From Chitinophagaceae bacterium (GTDB lineage Bacteria > Bacteroidota > Bacteroidia > Chitinophagales > Chitinophagaceae), in NCBI GenBank assembly GCA_947481355.1, contig CANKGM010000182.1:1-5025 (forward strand): a DNA stretch of 5,025 nt. Reading direction: 5' to 3'. Under the pieces are notes generated by a model. It was not told where the DNA came from. It saw only the letters and a program-made list of their open reading frames with translations, and made no database searches. A program made the position numbers and the translations under genes. Below, piece by piece: positions 1-5,025 of the stretch (position 1 is its first letter; every line of letters begins with the position of its first letter).

Positions 1-1242
1 AAACATATTTGCTTTACCTGCACGAACTGTTTTGATTTGAAGTCCCATCTTGACCATAATTTCAATACCATAATACAACGCAAAAACAATGCCTTCTTGC
101 GCTGCCCTAGCCATATGAGAACGATCATGCCGATTTAAATGCAGGTTTTTCATAGATGCACCAAGGTCTCTATTTTCCAAAACCCGTTCAGCCCCATTTC
201 CAAAAGGATAACAGAGCAACCCGTCGGCTCCGATAGGTGTCTTAGCCGCAATCTGATTTATCTCTGGATAAGATGCCCCTGCAAACACATTTTTCTGTAC
301 CCAACTATTTAATATGCCCGTACCATTGATACAGAGCAATACACCATATCTATTCGCTTCTTGAGTATGGTTAACATGGACAAATGAATTTACTCTTGAT
401 AATGGATCATACGATGGTGTGTCTATTACACCATACACTACACCTGATGTTCCAGCAGTGGCAGCGATTTCACCTGGCTGCAATACATTTAAAGAAAATG
501 CGTTGTTTGGTTGATCTCCTGCACGATAGGTAACGGGGATATCTTCCTCTAGGCCAAGTTGATCAGCAGCTTCTTTGGTTAAAAATCCCTGCTCCCCAAA
601 TTGAGGAACGGTTGAGCAAATTAAACGTTCGTCAATTCCATAATACTCCAACAATTCATGCGCCAACGTATTATTTTTTGCATCCCAAAGTATTCCTTCT
701 GATAAACCTGAAATGGTCGTACGCATTTCACCTGTTAATTTATAGGCTATATAATCTCCAGGCAACATTACTTTGTAAATACGTTTATACAGTTCCGGCT
801 CATTTTCCTTCACCCACTTCAATTTAGAAGCGGTCAAGTTTCCAGGTGAATTCAAATAATGCTCTAAGCAAAAATTTTCACCAAGTGAGGCGAGGGCTTT
901 ATTACCAATCTCTACCGCTCTGCTGTCGCACCATATAATGGAAGAACGTACTGGTTCTCCATCGCGATCAACAGCAACTAGTCCATGCATTTGATACGAA
1001 ATACCTATAGCAGCAATTTCATTTTTTTTGAATTGAACATCTGTGTGCAACATATTCATTGCATTGGTTAACTCTGCCCACCAAAGGGATGGGTCTTGTT
1101 CTGCAAATCCTTTTTGAGGAGAAGCAATTTGCATTTCAGATGAAGGAGAAAAAGCAGTCCCAATGCATATACCAGTATCTACTGAAATCAATGCACATTT
1201 CACAGATGATGAACCAATGTCAATTCCCAATAAATATTTCAT
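1..1242 (-). CDS. xylB: Xylulokinase-type FGGY carbohydrate kinase (3' end cut off)
   Basis: Cytoplasmic ATP-dependent sugar kinase, most likely converting D-xylulose to D-xylulose 5-phosphate for the pentose phosphate pathway. The reading frame is open for 414 codons from the ATG at 1242 to the window edge. FGGY kinases of this type have roughly 490-500 residues, so about 80 C-terminal residues are missing. Visible motifs: N-terminal ATPase phosphate-1 loop GIDIGSSSVK (6-15), the sugar-site segment YQMHG (83-87), WCDSR (104-108), the likely catalytic base D243 in AGDQPNNA (equivalent to Asp233 of E. coli XylB), the phosphate-2 loop TAGTSG (262-267), and PFGNGAER (346-353). The frame ends in RAGKANMF, just before the usual C-terminal adenosine-binding part. 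The start lies 3 bp after the galM stop, so the two are cotranscribed and probably translationally coupled; no Shine-Dalgarno is visible. Sugar specificity is inferred from overall resemblance to Bacteroidota xylulokinases; another ketose kinase of the FGGY family cannot be excluded. Confidence 0.9.
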   Translation of the reverse strand, partial: MKYLLGIDIGSSSVKCALISVDTGICIGTAFSPSSEMQIASPQKGFAEQDPSLWWAELTNAMNMLHTDVQFKKNEIAAIGISYQMHGLVAVDRDGEPVRSSIIWCDSRAVEIGNKALASLGENFCLEHYLNSPGNLTASKLKWVKENEPELYKRIYKVMLPGDYIAYKLTGEMRTTISGLSEGILWDAKNNTLAHELLEYYGIDERLICSTVPQFGEQGFLTKEAADQLGLEEDIPVTYRAGDQPNNAFSLNVLQPGEIAATAGTSGVVYGVIDTPSYDPLSRVNSFVHVNHTQEANRYGVLLCINGTGILNSWVQKNVFAGASYPEINQIAAKTPIGADGLLCYPFGNGAERVLENRDLGASMKNLHLNRHDRSHMARAAQEGIVFALYYGIEIMVKMGLQIKTVRAGKANMF

Positions 1243-1245
1243 TGT

Positions 1246-2385
1246 TTATTTTTTCACAGTTGAAAAAGCATAGATGGTCTGACTAACAAATTTTTCACCT
1301 GGCTTAAGTAACGTGGAAGGGAATGAAGGCTCATTTGGTGAGTTTGGAAAATGTTGAGTTTCCAAGCACAATGCAGTACGATGCTGATATGCAATACCAT
1401 GTCCTTGTTCCGTGCCATCTAAAAAATTACCAGAATAAAACTGCACCCCAGGCTCTGTGGTGAACACTTCCATCTTGCGACCTGATTTTTCTTCTACCAC
1501 AACTGCAGCAAGATTCAATTTATCTTTTGAAGGATTCAACACATAATTATGATCATACCCTTTGCCAAATTTAATTTGCTCATCATCAGCATCAATGTCT
1601 TTGCCAACTGCCTTGGGTGTTGTAAAATCAAATGGAGTGTTCACGACGGACTTCAACTCACCTGTTGGAATCAATGTGCTATCAACAGGAGTGAATCGTG
1701 AGGCATTCAATTGAACTAGATGTGAAGCTATTGGTGTACTAAGGTCTCCAGACAAATTGAAGTAAGCATGATTTGCAAAATTTGCAACCGTAGTTTTATT
1801 GGTTGTAGCAGCATAATCAATTTGAATGCTATTGTTTTCCAAAAGTGTATAGGTCACTTTTAAATCCAAGTCTCCAGGATAACCATTCTCACCGTCTTTA
1901 ACAAGAATAGAAAATTCAACGCCATTAGCTATCTCTTTGGTATCCCACACTTGCTTATCAATACTCTTAACTCCACCATGCAATGTATTTTGTCCATTGT
2001 TCGTTGGTGCACTATACTCCACCCCATCGATTTTAAATTTACCAAGTGCAATTCGATTTGCATAACGTCCTACAATACATCCAAAGTATGCTTTCCCTGC
2101 ATAATATCCACCTATGCTGTCATAACCAAAGGTTACATTTTCAATTTTACCTGCTGCGTCTGGCACATTAATACTCACCACTGTTGCTCCATAGTTGGTC
2201 AGCTCCACCATCATGCCATTTTTATTTTGCAAGGTATAAAGTCCAACCGCTTTACCTTGAATCGTGTCTGTAAACAATGAGGCCTTAGTTTGCGCTGAAG
2301 TATCCATATCCTTTTTTTCATTTTTGAGGTTGCAAGAAATTAATACAGTAAGCAGAATGAGAGAAAATAAAATTGTTTTTTTCAT
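1246..2385 (-). CDS. galM: Aldose 1-epimerase (mutarotase), predicted lipoprotein
   Basis: Interconverts alpha and beta anomers of free aldoses such as galactose, glucose and xylose. The protein has 379 residues from the chosen ATG. An in-frame ATG 13 codons upstream (2424) would overlap the end of galK and bury the signal peptide, so 2385 is preferred. Residues 1-18 form a lipoprotein signal: MKK, a hydrophobic stretch (5-16), then the lipobox L-I-S-C with C18 as the lipidated cysteine. A Lys/Glu/Asn-rich linker follows, then the beta-sandwich epimerase domain from about residue 43. All expected active-site residues of the GalM family are present: R111 in GRYANRI, H136 in NTLHGG, H206 in NHAYFNLSG, D278 in GYDHNY and the base E342 in LETQHFPNSPN. 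Cytoplasmic GalM proteins have about 340-350 residues; the extra length is the signal and linker. The enzyme therefore acts in the periplasm or on the cell surface, on sugars before uptake. It lies 14 bp after galK and 3 bp before the kinase gene. Confidence 0.95.
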   Translation of the reverse strand: MKKTILFSLILLTVLISCNLKNEKKDMDTSAQTKASLFTDTIQGKAVGLYTLQNKNGMMVELTNYGATVVSINVPDAAGKIENVTFGYDSIGGYYAGKAYFGCIVGRYANRIALGKFKIDGVEYSAPTNNGQNTLHGGVKSIDKQVWDTKEIANGVEFSILVKDGENGYPGDLDLKVTYTLLENNSIQIDYAATTNKTTVANFANHAYFNLSGDLSTPIASHLVQLNASRFTPVDSTLIPTGELKSVVNTPFDFTTPKAVGKDIDADDEQIKFGKGYDHNYVLNPSKDKLNLAAVVVEEKSGRKMEVFTTEPGVQFYSGNFLDGTEQGHGIAYQHRTALCLETQHFPNSPNEPSFPSTLLKPGEKFVSQTIYAFSTVKK

Positions 2386-2399
2386 GGCAAAATTTTTTA

Positions 2400-3551
2400 T
2401 TAAAATGCTGATGCGCCGTTGCATGTACCTGCAATATAATGTTTCGGTTTCAATCCAAATGACTTTAGATATAGTCCATTTACCTGATCAACAATAGCGT
2501 CTACCTTAGATTCCTCCACCAGGTTCAATGTACATCCACCGAATCCCCCTCCCATCATGCGTGCACCCCAAACACCATCCATTCCCCTAACCGCATCAAC
2601 CAACATATCAAGTTCAGTACAACTTACTTCATATTCATTTTTCAATCCTTCATGCGATTGATATAATATAGTACCAGCCTCACGCCAATCGTTTTTTGAA
2701 ACGGCTTCAGCAAAGGAATTCAATCGGCTATTTTCTTCCACAACATATTTTGCCCGCTTGAACAACACGGGATGTATATTCGATTGAATAGCAGACAACA
2801 TCCTCATATCAACATCGCGTAATGATTGAACGGGGTGTCCAAGGTTTTGCAAATAGCTTACGACGGCATTACATTCATCTCTTCGTGTATTGTATTCTGA
2901 TGAAGCCAACTCATGTTTTACCATGGTGTCAAACAACAACAGTTTATTTTGTCCCAAGGCAAGTGGGATATAATCAAAACTGAGACTGCGGCAATCCAAC
3001 TTAATGGCTTTGTTTTCCTGTGCATGAATACTCGCAAACATGTCCATTATACCACATTGCAATCCAATAAATTCGTTTTCTGATTCCTGAGCAATTTTCG
3101 TTAACTCGATTTTGCTCAGTCCACATGAAAATAATTCATTGAAGGCATAAGCAAATACTGATTCCAATGCGGCAGAAGAAGATAATCCTGCTCCAACCGG
3201 CACCTCAGATCGAATAACTGCATTAACCCCGGGAAGGTTAATGCCCCTTTTTCTAAAGGCCATTCGAACCCCTAAAATATAATTTGCCCAAAAGGCCTCT
3301 GATTTTATGTCTGCATGGGCATCAAAACTAACTCGCTCTTCTAAATCACACGCAACCAGCCTGCATTCGTTCGAACCCGAAGGCGCAATGGCAATATTGC
3401 AATAGAGGTCGATACCCGCTGGTAAAACAAACCCTTGATTGTAATCCGTATGTTCTCCGATTAGGTTTATTCGGGCTGGAGAACGAAAAAAAAGAGGTGA
3501 TTGTCCAAACTCGGCTTCAAATAGTGCTTTTAGGGTTACTGTAGATACCAT
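2400..3551 (-). CDS. galK: Galactokinase
   Basis: Cytoplasmic GHMP-family kinase that phosphorylates alpha-D-galactose to galactose 1-phosphate, the entry step of the Leloir pathway. The product has 383 residues from the ATG at 3551, typical for bacterial GalK. Motifs: the galactokinase signature RINLIGEHTDYN (27-38) with catalytic R27; the ATP-binding GHMP loop PVGAGLSSSAALE (118-130); CGIMD with catalytic base D170; the conserved VKHELASSEYNTRR (211-224); and the C-terminal GHMP motif GARMMGGGFGG (329-339). The residue after D170 is Met (M171), where E. coli and human enzymes have Gln. The frame is open upstream to a TAA at 3591-3593 and contains a TTG at 3575 that would add 8 residues. That TTG lies inside an exact -7 promoter box, so the ATG is the better start. 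It is the first gene of the operon; no Shine-Dalgarno is visible. galT and galE, needed to use the product, are not in this window. Confidence 0.96.
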   Translation of the reverse strand: MVSTVTLKALFEAEFGQSPLFFRSPARINLIGEHTDYNQGFVLPAGIDLYCNIAIAPSGSNECRLVACDLEERVSFDAHADIKSEAFWANYILGVRMAFRKRGINLPGVNAVIRSEVPVGAGLSSSAALESVFAYAFNELFSCGLSKIELTKIAQESENEFIGLQCGIMDMFASIHAQENKAIKLDCRSLSFDYIPLALGQNKLLLFDTMVKHELASSEYNTRRDECNAVVSYLQNLGHPVQSLRDVDMRMLSAIQSNIHPVLFKRAKYVVEENSRLNSFAEAVSKNDWREAGTILYQSHEGLKNEYEVSCTELDMLVDAVRGMDGVWGARMMGGGFGGCTLNLVEESKVDAIVDQVNGLYLKSFGLKPKHYIAGTCNGASAF

Positions 3552-3572
3552 GGAGGAATATTTATTGGTTTC

Positions 3573-3580
3573 CAAAGATA
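3573..3580 (-). promoter_or_regulatory. Candidate Bacteroidota -7 promoter box for the galK operon
   Basis: On the minus strand this reads TATCTTTG, an exact match to the Bacteroidota primary sigma -7 consensus TAnnTTTG. Transcription would begin a few bases downstream, leaving a leader of roughly 15-20 nt before the ATG at 3551. No clear TTTG (-33) element is seen about 19-21 bp upstream, where the sequence is GGGTGC-like, so the promoter may be weak or activator-dependent. The assignment is by consensus and position only. Confidence 0.5.
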
Positions 3581-3588
3581 TTGATATC
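3577..3588. promoter_or_regulatory. Small palindrome GATAT-TG-ATATC overlapping the -7 box
   Basis: The inverted repeat has two 5 bp arms with a 2 bp centre and overlaps the upstream half of the candidate -7 box of the galK operon. A protein bound here would block that promoter, so it could be an operator. The arms are short and AT-rich, so chance occurrence is a real alternative. Confidence 0.2.
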
Positions 3589-3630
3589 CATTATTTTAAG
3601 CACCCTTTTAGGAAAGATAATAGACCAGCC

Positions 3631-3653
3631 AACAAACGACCGCCGTTCTTGTT
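3631..3653. repeat. Imperfect inverted repeat AACAA...TTGTT
   Basis: AACAA at 3631-3635 pairs with TTGTT at 3649-3653. An inner ACG/CGT pairing is possible around a CG-rich centre with a 2-nt bulge on the right arm. There is no T-run on either side and no gene ends here, so it is not a terminator. It could be a regulator site between the divergent galK and sufB genes, or chance. Confidence 0.2.
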
Positions 3654-3654
3654 A

Positions 3655-3671
3655 CGATATTGGGAAAATCG
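3655..3671. promoter_or_regulatory. Imperfect 17 bp palindrome, candidate operator
   Basis: The sequence is CGATATTGGGAAAATCG. The arms CGAT-n-TT and AA-n-ATCG pair at 6 of 7 positions around a GGG centre. The size and symmetry resemble a dimeric regulator site. It lies about 75-80 bp upstream of the candidate -7 box of the galK operon and about 85 bp upstream of the sufB start, so it could serve either gene. No regulator gene is in the window to pair it with. Confidence 0.25.
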
Positions 3672-3726
3672 GCCCCAAAATAGGCATTTAACAGCCCTTC
3701 CGTTTTTTATAACAAGCTAAAATGAT

Positions 3727-3734
3727 GAATTTTG
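3727..3734 (+). promoter_or_regulatory. Weak candidate -7 promoter box for sufB
   Basis: GAATTTTG matches the TAnnTTTG consensus at five of its six fixed bases, failing at the first T. It lies 22 bp before the sufB ATG, which would leave a short leader of about 15 nt. No TTTG -33 element is visible at the expected distance; only a T-run (3703-3708) is there. It is the best plus-strand candidate in the intergenic region. Confidence 0.25.
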
Positions 3735-3756
3735 CACTTCAAACTGAGAATGAGCT

Positions 3757-5025
3757 ATGCAAGAGGAAAATGACGACATATTAGAACAGATTACCTCATC
3801 CGAATACAAATATGGTTTTGTTACGGATATTGAGGCAGATGAAGCACCTATTGGACTAAGTGAAGAAACGGTGAAGTTTATCTCCGCGAAAAAAAACGAG
3901 CCAAGCTGGATGCTTGAATACAGACTTAAATCCTACCGGCATTGGTTAACCATGGAGGAACCCGATTGGGCAAATGTGGGTTATCCGAAGATTGATTACC
4001 AAAACATCATTTACTACTCTGCGCCAAAACCAAAAGTTACCCTCAATAGCCTAGATGAGATTGACCCTGAGCTAAGAAAGACTTTTGAAAAACTTGGTAT
4101 TTCACTAGATGAACAAAAACGAATTTCGGGAGTAGCTGTTGATGCCGTTATGGATAGTGTTTCGGTAGCCACTACATTCAGAGAAGAACTTTCAAAAGTG
4201 GGTGTTATCTTTTGCTCTATGAGTGATGCCGTTCAAGAACATCCTGAATTGATTAAAAAATACCTAGGCTCAGTTGTTCCAGCAACAGATAATTATTTCA
4301 CTGCACTAAACTCCGCAGTTTTCAGTGATGGTTCATTTTGTTTTATTCCAAAAGGGGTTCGCTGCCCAATGGAACTATCTACTTATTTCCGAATCAATGC
4401 AGCCAATACAGGCCAATTCGAACGCACGCTTATTGTTGCAGAAGAAGGAAGTTATGTAAGCTACCTAGAAGGATGCACAGCACCCATGCGCGATGAAAAT
4501 CAACTTCACGCTGCCGTTGTGGAATTGATTGCCATGGAAAAAGCTGAAATCAAATATTCAACTGTGCAGAACTGGTATCCTGGTGACAAAGAAGGAAAAG
4601 GTGGCATTTATAACTTTGTAACGAAACGCGGAATTTGCGCTGGACCTTTTGCGAAAATATCGTGGACACAAGTGGAAACAGGATCAAGCATTACATGGAA
4701 ATACCCAAGCGTAATTTTAAAAGGCGATAACAGCATTGGTGAATTTTATTCTGTAGCCGTAACCAATAATTTTCAACAAGCCGATACCGGAACCAAAATG
4801 GTTCACCTTGGAAAAAATACAAAAAGCAGAATTGTTTCTAAAGGAATCTCTGCCGGAAAAAGCAATAACTCTTATCGCGGATTAGTAAGTGTAGCTAAGA
4901 ATGCTAGCAATGCCAGAAACTTTTCGCAATGTGATTCGTTGCTGCTTGGTGACCAATGTGGTGCACATACATTTCCTTATATCGAAGTCAAAAACAATAC
5001 CGCTCAAGTTGAGCACGAAGCCACT
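3757..5025 (+). CDS. sufB: Fe-S cluster assembly scaffold SufB (3' end cut off)
   Basis: SufB forms the SufBC2D complex in the cytoplasm, where Fe-S clusters are built from sulfur delivered by SufS/SufE or SufU. The frame runs 423 codons to the window edge. Comparison with E. coli SufB (495 residues) predicts about 480, so roughly 60 C-terminal residues, including most of the SufC-contacting region, are missing. The start is firm: an in-frame TGA lies two codons upstream (3751-3753). Visible features are the N-terminal segment PSWMLEYRLKS, the core SDGSFCFIPKGVRCP leading into the beta-helix, C240 in LEGCTAP (apparent equivalent of E. coli Cys254, the sulfur entry residue), C392 in QCDSLLLGD (equivalent of Cys405), and H420 and E421 in VEHEAT (equivalents of His433 and Glu434). 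C392, H420 and E421 sit at the cluster assembly site. It is divergent from the sugar operon; sufC and sufD probably follow beyond the edge, which is inference from the usual suf gene order. Confidence 0.97.
   Translation, partial: MQEENDDILEQITSSEYKYGFVTDIEADEAPIGLSEETVKFISAKKNEPSWMLEYRLKSYRHWLTMEEPDWANVGYPKIDYQNIIYYSAPKPKVTLNSLDEIDPELRKTFEKLGISLDEQKRISGVAVDAVMDSVSVATTFREELSKVGVIFCSMSDAVQEHPELIKKYLGSVVPATDNYFTALNSAVFSDGSFCFIPKGVRCPMELSTYFRINAANTGQFERTLIVAEEGSYVSYLEGCTAPMRDENQLHAAVVELIAMEKAEIKYSTVQNWYPGDKEGKGGIYNFVTKRGICAGPFAKISWTQVETGSSITWKYPSVILKGDNSIGEFYSVAVTNNFQQADTGTKMVHLGKNTKSRIVSKGISAGKSNNSYRGLVSVAKNASNARNFSQCDSLLLGDQCGAHTFPYIEVKNNTAQVEHEAT

Noticed and set aside
612..827. Plus-strand open frame of 71 codons
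   Set aside because: It lies entirely antisense to the well-supported xylulokinase-type gene, has no recognisable domain, and its composition is that of an antisense shadow.
1059..1286. Plus-strand open frame of 75 codons
   Set aside because: It is antisense to the start of the kinase gene and the end of galM, with no family resemblance and no promoter-like signal upstream.
2386..2424. 13-residue N-terminal extension of GalM from the ATG at 2424
   Set aside because: It would overlap galK by 25 bp and place charged residues in front of an otherwise textbook lipoprotein signal peptide.
1951..2497. Two plus-strand open frames of 109 and 77 codons
   Set aside because: Both are antisense to galM (the second also to the end of galK). 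The His/Cys/Ile-rich product of the first is typical of reversed coding sequence, and neither has a recognisable motif.
3631..3653. Intrinsic terminator
   Set aside because: A hairpin can be drawn, but there is no following T-run on either strand and no gene ends here; both flanking genes are transcribed away from it.
3757..5025. Functional link between sufB and the sugar operon
   Set aside because: They are divergent, belong to unrelated pathways, and none of the three sugar enzymes is an Fe-S protein, so the adjacency looks incidental.

Overview
The window looks like chromosomal DNA of a Bacteroidota bacterium, in the broad Cytophaga-Flavobacterium-Bacteroides sense. The evidence is AT-rich sequence, A/T-rich translation starts with no clear Shine-Dalgarno, an exact TAnnTTTG-type -7 box, a lipoprotein form of aldose 1-epimerase, and protein sequences that read like Bacteroidota versions of XylB, GalM, GalK and SufB. 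The sequence alone does not allow a finer placement.

Layout: positions 1-3551 hold three tightly packed genes on the minus strand. In transcription order these are galK (galactokinase, 3551 to 2400), galM (lipoprotein aldose 1-epimerase, 2385 to 1246) and an FGGY sugar kinase of the xylulokinase type (1242 to 1, running off the left edge). The gaps are 14 bp and 3 bp, so they almost certainly form one operon. Positions 3552-3756 are a 205 bp divergent intergenic region with the likely operon promoter and several small inverted repeats. From 3757 to the right edge, the plus strand carries sufB, an Fe-S cluster assembly scaffold gene, cut off by the window end.

How the genes fit together: the mutarotase interconverts anomers of free aldoses outside the cytoplasm. 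GalK phosphorylates alpha-D-galactose at C1 (Leloir pathway), and the FGGY kinase phosphorylates D-xylulose (pentose pathway). The operon therefore mixes hexose and pentose use, as expected for a bacterium living on plant or algal polysaccharide sugars. galT, galE, xylA and a transporter are not in the window. sufB belongs to a separate housekeeping unit and only shares the intergenic region.

Two gene starts are refined here. galK most likely starts at the ATG at 3551, not at a TTG at 3575 that lies inside the -7 box. galM most likely starts at 2385, which puts a lipoprotein signal peptide at the N-terminus. I found no convincing previously undescribed system: these are ordinary metabolic and housekeeping genes, and the findings are modest.
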